Shown: piece by piece, positions 9,402 through 19,015 of the stretch
Layout of the letters: each line of letters starts with the position of its first letter
Numbering within the stretch: position 1 is the stretch's first letter
NCBI RefSeq assembly: GCF_036492635.1
Contig: NZ_AP025311.1
Location: 1-58,368 of the forward strand
Reading direction: 5' to 3'
Length of the DNA: 58,368 nucleotides
Source: Aureibacter tunicatorum
GTDB lineage: Bacteria > Bacteroidota > Bacteroidia > Cytophagales > Cyclobacteriaceae
The notes under the pieces: generated by a model
What the model saw: the letters and a program-made list of their open reading frames with translations, nothing else
What the model was told of the DNA's origin: nothing
Databases searched by the model: none
Program-made: the position numbers and the translations under genes

Positions 9402-9814
9402 AGATACGCATTTATTATGTTGATATTAATATTATCGGGTAGTATTTCCAGCAATTCATTTAATGTTGCTTTGCTGCTTGTTATGTCTTTTATACCGTCC
9501 CCATCTATATCTATATGTCTTTGACCTATAGCAATGCACCCTTGCAATTGTCTAGTATAATTTGCAGGATGTATTAGAATATGGCTTCTGTTTGCTACAT
9601 TAAGAATTTTAAAACATTTGCCGAATTTAGGCGATTGATGTTTTATACCTTTGTATAAGCCCTCTGGAATACAAGAGATATTCCTTTGGTTATTCCTCCA
9701 AGGTAGCTCAAGTGTTTTGCAAGTATATTTTAAGTTGTCATTATTAAAAATGAACAAATCTCCATATGTTCCTGCAGGGCTAGTTTCAGTTCTTATGATA
9801 TCAAGTGTGTACAT
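9398..9814 (-). CDS. DUF5675-type protein, probable lysis enzyme
   Basis: This 138-aa protein matches my recollection of DUF5675: an N-terminal LDIIRTETSPAGTYGDLF strand pair, the central CIPEGLYKG segment, then HILIHPANY and a final LQGCIAIGQ with a conserved cysteine. The HPANY and GCIAIG arrangement resembles the His/Cys layout of L,D-transpeptidase folds, so a peptidoglycan-acting role in releasing particles is plausible. It is coupled to the downstream membrane protein by an ATGA overlap. Confidence 0.7.
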   Translation of the reverse strand: MYTLDIIRTETSPAGTYGDLFIFNNDNLKYTCKTLELPWRNNQRNISCIPEGLYKGIKHQSPKFGKCFKILNVANRSHILIHPANYTRQLQGCIAIGQRHIDIDGDGIKDITSSKATLNELLEILPDNININIINAYL

Positions 9815-9849
9815 GTTTGTTTAGGTTTGATGTTGGTTAAAATGTGGTT

Positions 9850-11373
9850 TTAATTTAATTCATGGTATGTCAAAGTTTTTAAATTGGTAAGACTGAAATA
9901 TCTATATTGATTTTCGGTATTGTCTACTTCAAGCTGCAATTCGCTTCCTGTGTAGATGAGGCTAACTCTTATGCCATTGACCTCACCCAGAATTATACTA
10001 CTAGGATGAGAGCTAGAGATATCTCCATTTAATGGATTTCTTAATGTTTCTGTTTGGGTACTAGTAAAAGCATAATCATAATCAGATTTTATAAGTCCGG
10101 ATATTGATAGGCATATTCCATGCGGGGTAGTTGAACTAAATGTTTTAATGACTTGATTTACTTTTGCTCCAGAGTCTAAATATTGCCATTCAAAATCATT
10201 AATATTAGTTGCTTCAGATACTGGTGAGTTTTTAATTACATTGAAATCAATTTTTCCATCGCTATCTACAATGATTTTATCACCATGTCTTAACTTTCCT
10301 TTATTCGGCTCCAAGACAATCGCACTGTCAGGTCCGTCTAATGATATAGGCCTATTTCCTGTAACTTTCCCTTCACTATTTATGCCTGTAGAGTAAAGAA
10401 AATCATATCTTTGATGATCAGATCGGTAGATTCCTGTAGCCCACTTTACTTCATCATTCACCATATACATGGTGGAAAAAAAGCCTTGATCAATTGCTGA
10501 TTGAGGTAGATTAATTGCAACTTGATCTGTAAAAATAAAGTTTCCTTCCCCTTGTTTGGAGTTTCTGCTTGGAAATAGCATTCTTCTAAACCATCCTAGA
10601 TCGCCATCGTCAAATGTATTTAAAGATGAGTCCATCACCAATCTGTTGGTGTTTCCTGCGTCATATTTAAAAATGAAGCGTGATCCATTAGGATCATCTC
10701 CAAAGCCAAATCCTGCGTACCTGCTAAATAAAGCCCCCAAATGAGACTCATCAGTAGGGTGATTGAATACTTTGGTGCTCGTTATTAATTCATTAATATT
10801 GGTATGCAGGAGGTTTGGAGATGAAGTAGTGTTGCTCAAAGCTTCTTCCAACCCTTCCACATCTTGAATAACATGTGTGTGGTTCGGATCTGTTCCGGAT
10901 ATATCAGGGGCATCAGTGATATTGTCCCAATGCACTGATGATTCTCCGGCAGTAGACAAATTGTTTTTTGTATAATGCTGGGATTGAATCGTTTCTTCCA
11001 AATCACTGATATCACTGGATGTATGCTCATGCGTCCTTTCGGCATATGAAGGTGCATTGGTTATGTTATCCCAATGCACTGATGACTTTCCTGCATTTTC
11101 TAAATTTGATTTCGTATAGTGATTTTTGGAAATTTCATTATCAAGTCCTATTAGTTCATAAGCATTATGCTGATGTGAGACAGGACTGTATCGTTCATCA
11201 TGATAATGTTCAGTGTATTCGCCTTTCTCCCCTTTATCTCCCTTCTCTCCTTTCTCTCCTTTATCGCCTTTTTCCCCTTGCGAACCTGCATGACCTCTAT
11301 ATCCTCTAGGACCTCTCATGCCATGGAGACCGTGCAACCCAGGATCACCTTTTTCTGGAATTATATCTGACAT
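9850..11373 (-). CDS. Collagen-headed tail fibre (507 aa)
   Basis: The N-terminus (about residues 9-50) is a G-X-Y collagen-like repeat rich in [10 protein letters not shown] units. Next comes a His-rich stretch ([22 protein letters not shown]), typical of trimeric phage fibres that bind metal through HxH. A module containing HYTKxNLxxAGxSSVHWDN, followed by an IT-x-AP end, occurs twice (near residues 85-108 and 132-155). The C-terminal 300 residues are beta-rich and probably form the receptor-binding part. It is likely an adhesive fibre of the contractile particle. It lies next to three shorter collagen-like genes on the same strand. Confidence 0.8.
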   Translation of the reverse strand: MSDIIPEKGDPGLHGLHGMRGPRGYRGHAGSQGEKGDKGEKGEKGDKGEKGEYTEHYHDERYSPVSHQHNAYELIGLDNEISKNHYTKSNLENAGKSSVHWDNITNAPSYAERTHEHTSSDISDLEETIQSQHYTKNNLSTAGESSVHWDNITDAPDISGTDPNHTHVIQDVEGLEEALSNTTSSPNLLHTNINELITSTKVFNHPTDESHLGALFSRYAGFGFGDDPNGSRFIFKYDAGNTNRLVMDSSLNTFDDGDLGWFRRMLFPSRNSKQGEGNFIFTDQVAINLPQSAIDQGFFSTMYMVNDEVKWATGIYRSDHQRYDFLYSTGINSEGKVTGNRPISLDGPDSAIVLEPNKGKLRHGDKIIVDSDGKIDFNVIKNSPVSEATNINDFEWQYLDSGAKVNQVIKTFSSTTPHGICLSISGLIKSDYDYAFTSTQTETLRNPLNGDISSSHPSSIILGEVNGIRVSLIYTGSELQLEVDNTENQYRYFSLTNLKTLTYHELN

Positions 11374-11439
11374 ATTTATTATTGTTTTATGCTATGGCAT
11401 TTATGCATAGCCTTATAGAACTTGATATTTTATAGTCTA

Positions 11440-11901
11440 TTATAGAAAGCGACGCCATTGTCCATGATTTTTATCATACATATTCCAGCTTACTATAACT
11501 CCTCTTTCAATACGGATTTGATCACCCCCTATTAAATTAACTAAGGCTGTTGGAAAATTTCGTACCTTTTCTAGTTCTTCTTTGATTGAGTGTTCATGAG
11601 GAGCGTTATCTTCACTAGGTTTTTCTAATATTTCAATATTGTCAATTGATAATGAAGTCAAGAATTCATATTCTATAGGAGATCGCCCCGGTTCTCCTTT
11701 AGGCCCCTGTGGTCCTATTGGCCCTCGAGGTCCTGAAAAGCCAGGATCACCTTTTGGACCTGCAATTCCATTTACGCCTGGAGGGCCTGGTACGCCTGGC
11801 GCTCCCGGAGGGCCAGGGTCTCCTTGTGGCCCTACAGGACCTGGCAAGCCTCTTTGGCCATCTCTACCATTTATATATTTATTAATTACTATTACTGCCA
11901 T
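11440..11901 (-). CDS. Collagen-like fibre protein 3
   Basis: The 153-aa product has a near-perfect G-X-Y run from about residue 12 to 73 ([16 protein letters not shown] and similar). A globular tail of about 75 residues ends with [19 protein letters not shown]. That ending matches the tails of the two neighbouring collagen-like proteins: G-D/E-x-I-x-I, then G-x-I-x-x-W. Such proteins form trimers and probably decorate the particle or extend its fibres. It is one of three tandem paralogs. The collagen part carries long GC-richer repeats prone to slippage. Confidence 0.8.
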   Translation of the reverse strand: MAVIVINKYINGRDGQRGLPGPVGPQGDPGPPGAPGVPGPPGVNGIAGPKGDPGFSGPRGPIGPQGPKGEPGRSPIEYEFLTSLSIDNIEILEKPSEDNAPHEHSIKEELEKVRNFPTALVNLIGGDQIRIERGVIVSWNMYDKNHGQWRRFL

Positions 11902-11914
11902 GATTTGTGCTTAT

Positions 11915-12343
11915 CTATAATTCTGATAACCGTTGAGTATCTCCATTTTCATCTGTCCATTCCCATTCTTCTATATATCCTTCATTGATGATGATAGAAT
12001 CTCCACTTGTAAGGTTTAACTTTATTTTATATCCTTCAAGAGAAGTATGGATGAAGTTATGCAGCATCCGACTTTGGTTAGTTGATCCTTTGATACATGC
12101 ATGAGCTACAGATATTTTTTCTAGTGATACACCAGAGTCTCCTCTTTCACCATGAGGACCTTGATAACCTTGTTGTCCTTTGTCTCCTTTATCTCCTTTT
12201 TCTCCTTTAGGTCCATCAGCCCCATCAGCTCCATAATAATCAACACCAGCTTCTCCCTGGAAACCATCAGGTCCCATTGGTCCATCGTATCCTTGCGGGC
12301 CGGGAATCCCATCTCTCCATTCTTCAAAAGGTACTGTTTTCAT
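11915..12343 (-). CDS. Collagen-like fibre protein 2
   Basis: This 142-aa paralog has G-X-Y repeats from about residue 12 to 71, with short interruptions (VDYYGADGADG) and a charged GEKGDKGDKG run. Its C-terminal domain ends with SGDSIIINEGYIEEWEW, the same mini-motif as in its two neighbours. It begins immediately after the stop of the preceding collagen-like gene, so the genes are tightly coupled. It is probably a trimeric structural or adhesive component; the partner is unknown. Confidence 0.8.
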   Translation of the reverse strand: MKTVPFEEWRDGIPGPQGYDGPMGPDGFQGEAGVDYYGADGADGPKGEKGDKGDKGQQGYQGPHGERGDSGVSLEKISVAHACIKGSTNQSRMLHNFIHTSLEGYKIKLNLTSGDSIIINEGYIEEWEWTDENGDTQRLSEL

Positions 12344-12799
12344 CTATGTAAGATTTGATGTTTTAGACTCAAATATGGGATCTCCAGATGAAGAGATCCA
12401 TTCTAAAATTTTTCCTTGTTTGATAATGATTCTTTCTCCATTGCGGCATAAGATTTCTGTATTGGTAGTATTGGAACTTAGTAATATCTCTTTGACCGTT
12501 TGTTCGCTTTCTTCTTCTGAAGAATATTCAATGGATCGAGCACTTGCTATTTTAATGTTTGAACTGGTAGAATCTCCATCATAACCTGGAGGTCCTATCA
12601 ACCCTTCTAAGCCAGGATCACCGGGATCACCATCTTCTCCTCTATCGCCTTTTTCACCCCTGTTTCCATTTTTTCCAGGGTAAGATTGCCCAGGTGGGCC
12701 GGGAAATCCAGGATACCCTGGCGGACCTGGATATCCTTGAGGACCATCTTCAGCATCTCTTCCGTAATGATAAAATATTTGTTCTATATCTTCTGCCAT
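12344..12799 (-). CDS. Collagen-like fibre protein 1
   Basis: The 151-aa product has G-X-Y repeats from about residue 18 to 75, including [16 protein letters not shown] and [16 protein letters not shown]. The C-terminal domain contains [18 protein letters not shown], the shared G-x-x-I-x-I/G-x-I-x-x-W mini-motif. It starts five bases after the S74 fibre gene stops and is the first of the three tandem copies. Divergent sequence with conserved architecture suggests duplication followed by diversification, as expected for surface-binding fibres. Confidence 0.8.
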   Translation of the reverse strand: MAEDIEQIFYHYGRDAEDGPQGYPGPPGYPGFPGPPGQSYPGKNGNRGEKGDRGEDGDPGDPGLEGLIGPPGYDGDSTSSNIKIASARSIEYSSEEESEQTVKEILLSSNTTNTEILCRNGERIIIKQGKILEWISSSGDPIFESKTSNLT

Positions 12800-12803
12800 A
12801 GTC

Positions 12804-13724
12804 TTATTTATTTATGTTTTGCAGATATCTATAATTATCCATAGCGGTATTGAGCTTGTCTATTTTTTTATCTAGTTCAATAATAGCCTCTGAAAGAACC
12901 GCTGTGAGCTGTGCGTATTTCACTGATTTGTAGCCGTCAGCGTTTTCTTCCACTAGTTCAGGAAGTACGCCTTCTACCTCTTGAGCTATGAAACCAACAT
13001 GTTTCTTATCTTTTGCTTCAGTGTCATTTCTCGTATAGCTTACACCATTGAGCTTTTTTATCTTCTCCAGAGCTTCAGTGATTGGAAGAATATTTTCTTT
13101 GAATCGAGCATCTGATGAGATTAGAACATCCTGTGTTTCAATAATATCATTTACCGTAAGCTTTTTGTTAACAGTTAAAAGAGAGTTCACATGCATGTCC
13201 TTACGTATGTCTCCGTAAATAATGTCAGACAGATTTAGTAATTCAAACTTTTTTAATTGTTCGTTACTGGCAGGATTACCATCTCCCCATAAATTCGCAT
13301 GTGTGCTTGGGGTGATAAGTGTTGCCACTCGCTCAGAGTAAGGAAGAATAGGATCTTCTGATTTTACACCATTTATTGTTAAGTGTTTGTCAATGTTTGC
13401 TTCTGGGCTTGGGGATGATGGATTGATATGCCAAAATACACCATCAGAAATTAAGTTGTTGTTGGCAAATACATCTTTTACAAAAACTGGATTGGAAATC
13501 TTGTAAATATTATCTTCGATAATTGCGTAGTTATCGTCAATGATAATTGAATTATGCTCAGTACTTGCTATAGGAGAATTGGCTCCTAACTTCTGCAAGT
13601 TACTAAGAGCTTTTGCCATTACCACGCTATTTTCTGTTCCGCTTTTGCTTAGCCATTTGACATCTTCGATGGAAAAAGGATACCCTGCTTGGCCTACGAC
13701 TATATTTAAATCTAAGTGTTTCAT
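12804..13724 (-). CDS. Tail fibre with C-terminal S74 chaperone domain
   Basis: This 306-aa fibre ends in an intramolecular chaperone of the peptidase S74 type. The hallmark [10 protein letters not shown] is near residue 205, followed by the conserved [16 protein letters not shown] and a long terminal helix. These domains help the fibre trimerise and then cleave themselves off. The upstream 200 residues are beta-rich and would hold the mature fibre. It follows the gpI-like gene, the usual position for a fibre in P2- and Mu-like tails. Confidence 0.88.
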   Translation of the reverse strand: MKHLDLNIVVGQAGYPFSIEDVKWLSKSGTENSVVMAKALSNLQKLGANSPIASTEHNSIIIDDNYAIIEDNIYKISNPVFVKDVFANNNLISDGVFWHINPSSPSPEANIDKHLTINGVKSEDPILPYSERVATLITPSTHANLWGDGNPASNEQLKKFELLNLSDIIYGDIRKDMHVNSLLTVNKKLTVNDIIETQDVLISSDARFKENILPITEALEKIKKLNGVSYTRNDTEAKDKKHVGFIAQEVEGVLPELVEENADGYKSVKYAQLTAVLSEAIIELDKKIDKLNTAMDNYRYLQNINK

Positions 13725-13744
13725 TGTTTTATGCCTTATTAATA

Positions 13745-14302
13745 TTATTCGAAATGAATGACTGATCTTTTACCCGCGATCATTTTTTCTTCTACAATTC
13801 GCTGAATCAATGCTTTTATGTCAGCTCTTTCCTTGTATTGATCTTTTATGACGATTTTGGTTGTAACTTCGGTAGGTAACCATTGACTATGATTGTAAAT
13901 AAATGCTTGAGGTGATCCATTGGGTGAGTTGTGGACATTATGTTCGAATATTTCAAATATTGGATTGTTTATCTCTTCAGGATATGACTCTTGGTTGTAA
14001 ATGTGATAGTTATTGATCGTTTTCGATACATTAAGGTTTTTTTTATGTCCTAGATCATTGCTGTAAACATTGACACCTTCAGCTTCTACATATTTTGAGA
14101 ACTTATTTAATATATAGTATCTTATAGCATTTTCTGTAGGGATAAACGTAATATTCTCCTCAAAATCATTGAATAATCCATTTGTCTTTTCAAATAAATC
14201 CCACATGGGCTTCAAGCCATTTGTCAGGTAAGCTACTCTTGTAGGCTGTCTTAAAAATGGAGCCATCAGACGCTTGATGAACGTCTCTTTGTTCGTTGTC
14301 AT
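13745..14302 (-). CDS. Tail protein I-like baseplate component
   Basis: The 185-aa protein follows the J-like gene by six bases and precedes the fibre gene, the same order as J-I-fibre in P2-like tails. The sequence has no motif I can name with confidence. It has a helical N-terminal half (LTNGLKPMWDLFEKTNGLFND) and a mixed C-terminal half ending IVEEKMIAGKRSVIHFE, which recalls the shape of gpI-type wedge proteins. It probably connects the baseplate wedge to the fibres. Identity rests mainly on synteny. Confidence 0.55.
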   Translation of the reverse strand: MTTNKETFIKRLMAPFLRQPTRVAYLTNGLKPMWDLFEKTNGLFNDFEENITFIPTENAIRYYILNKFSKYVEAEGVNVYSNDLGHKKNLNVSKTINNYHIYNQESYPEEINNPIFEIFEHNVHNSPNGSPQAFIYNHSQWLPTEVTTKIVIKDQYKERADIKALIQRIVEEKMIAGKRSVIHFE

Positions 14303-14308
14303 AGCAGT

Positions 14309-16558
14309 CTAAATTAGGTGAACTTTATATTCTTCGCTTATATTATCTTCAATAAACTTGCTGTCAAGCACCGATATATCTTCCAAATTATTGTATTCTA
14401 CGATATTGGGAGGAGATATTTTATGGGAAATTTTTCGAGATTTGAGTAGATATGATTTATTTTCTGTTCTATCTAATCGATCAGGATAGTTAACGCTGGA
14501 TAAAGTGCCTCCTTCTACTCCTGCCAATGCTTGAGAGCTGCTATAGAGAATATCTATTGCGTTCAAATTGAAGATATCCAAATTATCATTCTCACTGATT
14601 TTTTCAAGCAGATACCTTTCGTATTCATTGACTTTTTCAGTAAAATATACTTTTCGATTTATTCGATTTGTATAAGATTCTAAATCCATTAAATAGAGTT
14701 TTTCATAAAAAATTGGATTGTTATTCATATCTATGCCAATTGAAGCTTCTTTATAAACCTGTCGAATTCGATATGTAATAGCTTCTATATTGAATGCAAT
14801 TTGTATTCCTGAGTAATCATCGATATACTTATATTTAGCTCTATGATATCCCTTTTCATTATTTTGAATGTACTTTGAATTTGCTGCCCTAATATATTGA
14901 TATATATAAGTATTTAAATGTCCATACATTCCTTTTTCTAGAATAAAATGATGTATGGTGCCATCTTGTGCTTTCAAATATTTTTCATTTTTATCTGAAA
15001 TAAAGGATTCCATCGTAATGAAAGTTTTACTTTCGTTTGATATGTCATATTTTCGAAACGGTACTAAAAGTTTAAATACATCTTCTTCTGTGATGGTATC
15101 GATATTTGGTTTTTCTTTGATAAGGTCATAAGCAATTGCTAGTAAGGTACCATCCTTAATTTCATCAATATAGAATGATGTTATTTTCGTAGGATTTCCT
15201 GTAAGGTTATTAACGTTGAAATATCCTACATCAGTTACTGTAACACCATGTTCATAGATATTAACATCAGAAGATGCTCTATATTTATTAATATCAGGTT
15301 CGACGACAATTGCCTCAGATTCGGATTTAAGTGTAGAATATAAATTTGAAAAATCTTTTAACCTGTTTAAGTAATTATTTTGATCGAAACTAACGATTTC
15401 TAATTCAGGGTCGATAAGCAAATATGACCTGATCTTTTCTTCTACTTCCGAAAGCTTTAGTTTAGACCCTTGTGTTAATCCTGTTACATATTCTCTTACA
15501 TTTTTACTTACTTTATCTTTAAGAGTATTGATGTCTATAAGATTCTTGAAAAGAGAGTTTACACCAATTTCATAAGAGAAAGTCAAGTCAGTGTTGTCGC
15601 TATTTGTTAATGTATTATAAGGTATAAAGGAACTTTCCTCTACAATAATTTCTATATCGATAGCTCCAGATAATGGTCGATAAAACTCTTCTATTTCAAC
15701 AGATTTTTCAGTTGTATTGCCATCCTCATCAGTGTTAAGTATATTAATATAATATGCTTCATCAAGCACAGGACTTATGATATCTTCAACCTGTTGTAAG
15801 GCATCTGTTAATTTAGTTAAGCTTAGAATACCATTGTAAGGCATGTCATTTCTTTGGAACTCATTAAGTTTTTCCTCGATGCGTTCCATAAGGATGTCTC
15901 TTGCTGTTTTGTCTTCTTGCAGCGACATCTTAGGATTATAATAGATATCGTATTTTACTTTCACTATGTCAGCGTCATGACTTGTGATACTGGTTTGAAT
16001 ACCAGCAAGTCTAATTTCCTGATCAAAGAAGTTTTTGAAATGATTGAATCCATTTTTCAAACGTTCAATAGCAAGGTATTCTTCCTGTTTGGTTTCATAG
16101 TCGGGATCACTTTCCACGGGAGGAATTGGTAAATCAGGATCAAGGTTATTTCGATTTTGACCGGCAATTTTTATTTTGATTAATCCTTCTACTTCTTCTA
16201 AGGATACAAATTGAATTACATTATTCCCTTCGCTATCTTTCCAACCATCATATTCAAGTATTTTCTTTTTATACCATTCCAAGCTTCCAATTTTAGAAGC
16301 TTTTTCCAAAGCTTCAGCTTTTTTGAAGAAAACTTCCCAAAGTTGTTCATGAGTCCAAATAGCAAAAGCCACTACCCAATAAATCAATTTCCATTCAGCG
16401 ACTTTGCTTGGCGAGTTGGCTGCTGAAATCAATTCTTGAGAATAGTCTTGGCCTTTGGAGTCTTCAGGACTATAGCCATTGACGAGCATATCCAATTGCT
16501 CATTATTTTCCTTGGCGATTATTATTTCATTGTAGATTTCTCTAATATTTCTTGCCAT
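14309..16558 (-). CDS. Baseplate J-like wedge protein
   Basis: At 749 aa this is the largest protein of the tail operon. Its place between the LysM/gp25-like genes and the I-like gene is that of gpJ/gp6. The N-terminal region (ISAANSPSKVAEWKLIYW and WTHEQLWEVF) and the later EAYYINIL/IEIIVEESSF region resemble large J-type proteins of Bacteroidota contractile tails. It would form the baseplate wedge ring that opens when the sheath contracts. It is longer than P2 gpJ (about 300 aa), as is common for eCIS and Bacteroidota relatives. Confidence 0.75.
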   Translation of the reverse strand: MARNIREIYNEIIIAKENNEQLDMLVNGYSPEDSKGQDYSQELISAANSPSKVAEWKLIYWVVAFAIWTHEQLWEVFFKKAEALEKASKIGSLEWYKKKILEYDGWKDSEGNNVIQFVSLEEVEGLIKIKIAGQNRNNLDPDLPIPPVESDPDYETKQEEYLAIERLKNGFNHFKNFFDQEIRLAGIQTSITSHDADIVKVKYDIYYNPKMSLQEDKTARDILMERIEEKLNEFQRNDMPYNGILSLTKLTDALQQVEDIISPVLDEAYYINILNTDEDGNTTEKSVEIEEFYRPLSGAIDIEIIVEESSFIPYNTLTNSDNTDLTFSYEIGVNSLFKNLIDINTLKDKVSKNVREYVTGLTQGSKLKLSEVEEKIRSYLLIDPELEIVSFDQNNYLNRLKDFSNLYSTLKSESEAIVVEPDINKYRASSDVNIYEHGVTVTDVGYFNVNNLTGNPTKITSFYIDEIKDGTLLAIAYDLIKEKPNIDTITEEDVFKLLVPFRKYDISNESKTFITMESFISDKNEKYLKAQDGTIHHFILEKGMYGHLNTYIYQYIRAANSKYIQNNEKGYHRAKYKYIDDYSGIQIAFNIEAITYRIRQVYKEASIGIDMNNNPIFYEKLYLMDLESYTNRINRKVYFTEKVNEYERYLLEKISENDNLDIFNLNAIDILYSSSQALAGVEGGTLSSVNYPDRLDRTENKSYLLKSRKISHKISPPNIVEYNNLEDISVLDSKFIEDNISEEYKVHLI

Positions 16559-16565
16559 TGTTTTA

Positions 16566-16892
16566 TTAGTTCGTTTTTATAGAAATATTGTTCTCTTTAA
16601 ATAGCTCTGATGTTGTTAGAGCTTCCTCGTTCAAAATATAGTTTTCTCGTATCTTGATCTCAATTCCATAAGGCAGTCTAGCTGTTAAATAGGTCATTTG
16701 TTGAGCTATGGTTTGCTGGCTTAGATCATCAAGCTCTTGATCAAAATTCAGAATATCTTGGTATATTGACTCCTCTTCTAATGCGGGATTGTCTTCCAAC
16801 AATACAAATGCACCAGTCGGGTCCCCATACTCTTGCTGGGAGATATCGATTAGCGTTTGGTTTTGGAGACTTGTTATTTTTTTGTATTTCAT
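16566..16892 (-). CDS. Small LysM/gpX-like tail protein
   Basis: The 108-aa protein opens with a LysM-like segment (SLQNQTLIDISQQEYGDPTG, then AFVLLEDNPAL) that resembles phage tail protein X and the LysM domains of eCIS baseplate proteins. These proteins bridge the tube or hub to the baseplate. It is eight bases upstream of the J-like gene. The start is placed at the first ATG, giving a short MKYKKIT lead before the LysM part. Confidence 0.65.
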   Translation of the reverse strand: MKYKKITSLQNQTLIDISQQEYGDPTGAFVLLEDNPALEEESIYQDILNFDQELDDLSQQTIAQQMTYLTARLPYGIEIKIRENYILNEEALTTSELFKENNISIKTN

Positions 16893-17031
16893 GATATACG
16901 AATGTCTAAGTTTTTCTTATCGGGGTCAAATTAGTATCACATCATGCCTAAGATGGCAGTCACCGTACTACATTTGAGCGCACATCATACGCTTTACCAA
17001 TACTTTGATGTTATTGAATGACAATGGATAT

Positions 17032-17331
17032 TTAATCCTTTCTTGTTGCATGGATTTGAATTTCACCAGTATCAGGCACATTGATTTCATTAACATCATA
17101 ATTGTCAAACTCCAATTGTATGGTCAGATGCCGTTTGAACTCAGGAGTCCAAAAACCGTATTGAAGCGATCTCAAGTTAGCCCCCAGACTAGGGAATTGG
17201 CTATATGACCCATAGTTGGACTGCATGATATTTCGTATATGTCCGTAATCGTTATGGCTTACAACGAAGTCTCCATGTTCGATGAGCAGGTCGCCATTGT
17301 CATCGGATAATATGTCTCTGTATTGATTCAT
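17032..17331 (-). CDS. gp25/gpW-like baseplate wedge protein
   Basis: This 99-aa protein resembles the small gp25-like (Mu gp46-like) wedge protein. It starts with a strand pair (LSDDNGDLLIEHGDFVVS) and has the helix-turn NIMQSNYGSYSQFPSLGANL and the closing LEFDNYDVNEINVP strand. These proteins initiate sheath polymerisation on the baseplate. It lies between the hub and LysM-like genes. The 139-bp gap after it is the largest inside the core of the operon and holds no gene I can support. Confidence 0.75.
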   Translation of the reverse strand: MNQYRDILSDDNGDLLIEHGDFVVSHNDYGHIRNIMQSNYGSYSQFPSLGANLRSLQYGFWTPEFKRHLTIQLEFDNYDVNEINVPDTGEIQIHATRKD

Positions 17332-17340
17332 AGTCGGTGT

Positions 17341-18435
17341 CTAGTATAATTTTTGAATTAATTCAATTCCCATGTTTGCTTCTTTGAGCTTCTTGACTAT
17401 ATAGGTCGCCAATTCTTCTATGGCAGCATTCAGTAAGTCTTTTGGTTGATAAGGGAATATATAATCAGTGCTTCTACCTAGCTCCACTTGCTGTCTTATC
17501 CCTTCTTTGCCAAGCGTAGTGATGACTGATTCGACCCAATAAGTACCATTATGGTCAGGATACAAATAGTCATCAAGTTCCAATGCGTCGCCATGCTCTA
17601 CCATAGGAAGTCCGAATAAAGTAATGCTTCCCTTCATACCATCATATTGTTCATTGATAATATGGTTTAATAAGCTGAAGCTGGCTGTGGCTAAGTTATT
17701 AGCACCCAATTGATATTCTATTTTCTTGACTTCACCTCCTTTATTGCCGATTTTGAGACTGAAGCCTTTATTTTGTTCATTAGTGACTACCAGTTCGACA
17801 ATTTTTCGTGAGTCGTGAACTGTTATTAGCTTTGCGTCCATGCTTGCCATATTTTTGTCTCTGGCTATTTTATGGACCTTATTGACCTGAGAAGCGGCAG
17901 AGTGGAAGGACAGTTCTCCATTCTTGAAAAATATTTTCATTCCAAATAATTTGGAAATTTGTTTGATTCCATCTTGCGCCGAGCAACCTCTTATTCGCAA
18001 TTTTCCGGTTGAGAGAACTGGAATAGGCAATGCTTTTGATAAAGGAATAGAGTTGGATGGCAATATTTTTTGAACAAGTTCGGATATATTAGCATTCTCT
18101 TTTAATGAAAAACTATCGAATGTGTGTTCTTCCAGCCACTTAATATTGTCTTCGCATTCCAACTCAACAATATCATCCAAATGGATGTGACGAATATAGC
18201 CTTTGAACCTTTCAGAGATGTCCGAGTCATAGCCCATTTCTACGACAATCTCCATTCCTTTTTTAAGTATATCTTGTTCATCCAAAGACACTAATCCTTT
18301 GCCCCATTTGACTTTTTTTGGCAGTCTTACGGTGCATTTATCCCCTAGTTGATGCATGCTGGATTGGATCTTTATGCTTTCGACTTGATCAAATGAATAT
18401 TCAGCTATCTTTACCTTGGCTATTGCTTGTTTCAT
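17341..18435 (-). CDS. Baseplate hub protein (gpD/Mu gp44/VgrG-hub-like)
   Basis: The 364-aa protein resembles the phage late-control D/Mu gp44 family, which forms the trimeric hub on which tube and spike are assembled. Visible features are the N-terminal beta barrel (CTVRLPKKVKWGKGL), the VEMGYDSDISERFKGYI strand typical of these proteins, and the ISELVQKILP segment. The C-terminal part has the QVELGR motif common to gp44. It belongs with the separate gpV-like spike gene at the operon end. Together they equal a two-piece VgrG. Confidence 0.8.
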   Translation of the reverse strand: MKQAIAKVKIAEYSFDQVESIKIQSSMHQLGDKCTVRLPKKVKWGKGLVSLDEQDILKKGMEIVVEMGYDSDISERFKGYIRHIHLDDIVELECEDNIKWLEEHTFDSFSLKENANISELVQKILPSNSIPLSKALPIPVLSTGKLRIRGCSAQDGIKQISKLFGMKIFFKNGELSFHSAASQVNKVHKIARDKNMASMDAKLITVHDSRKIVELVVTNEQNKGFSLKIGNKGGEVKKIEYQLGANNLATASFSLLNHIINEQYDGMKGSITLFGLPMVEHGDALELDDYLYPDHNGTYWVESVITTLGKEGIRQQVELGRSTDYIFPYQPKDLLNAAIEELATYIVKKLKEANMGIELIQKLY

Positions 18436-18441
18436 ATTTTC

Positions 18442-18987
18442 TTATTTAAGAGATAGTTCAACAGGCTCGTCGCTAACACAATGCAAAGAGAATGGTTGAA
18501 TATTTAGAAATCCTTGCTTTTCGGACTGTCCTAAGCTATAGCTTTTGATCACCATGCTAAAAATCTTGAATAGAGCTAAAAATTCGCTTGATACTCTAAC
18601 GGAGTTATGCGATTGACATAAATGAATGAGCTTCTTGACTTCCTTCAGTGGATAATCGCGATTCTTTCCAAAAATGACCCCCTTGATAGTTATCCCGTAG
18701 TCTCCTTCTGATATAAACTCTTTGAATGTCCCTTTCCTTCCTTGGATAGGTGTCATGGAAATATTTTTTTCAGCGTTTAAATCTATTAGAGCAGCATCCA
18801 ACACGATAGTATTGTTACTGTTCTCAAAGTCTGATATGGTTACGCTTGAAAATACAGGTGTTCCCAAAAGACTGACCCTATTTTCAGAAAATAGATGATC
18901 ATCAATGATATCTGTTTCAGATCGATATATTTTAGGCTGTATAGATTTTAAGCCTAATTGGTCTAATACAAATTGATATTTACTCAT
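18442..18987 (-). CDS. DUF6046-like tail protein
   Basis: The 181-aa product sits between the tape measure and the hub. It resembles the DUF6046-type proteins found there in Bacteroidota tails, with central strands EGDYGITIKGVIFGK and then YPLKEVKKLIHLCQ. By position it would be a tube-terminating or tube-to-hub adaptor. The match to the family is from memory, so treat the domain name as provisional. Confidence 0.55.
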   Translation of the reverse strand: MSKYQFVLDQLGLKSIQPKIYRSETDIIDDHLFSENRVSLLGTPVFSSVTISDFENSNNTIVLDAALIDLNAEKNISMTPIQGRKGTFKEFISEGDYGITIKGVIFGKNRDYPLKEVKKLIHLCQSHNSVRVSSEFLALFKIFSMVIKSYSLGQSEKQGFLNIQPFSLHCVSDEPVELSLK

Positions 18988-19015
18988 AATTGGTAATAAA
19001 AATATTTACTTTACT

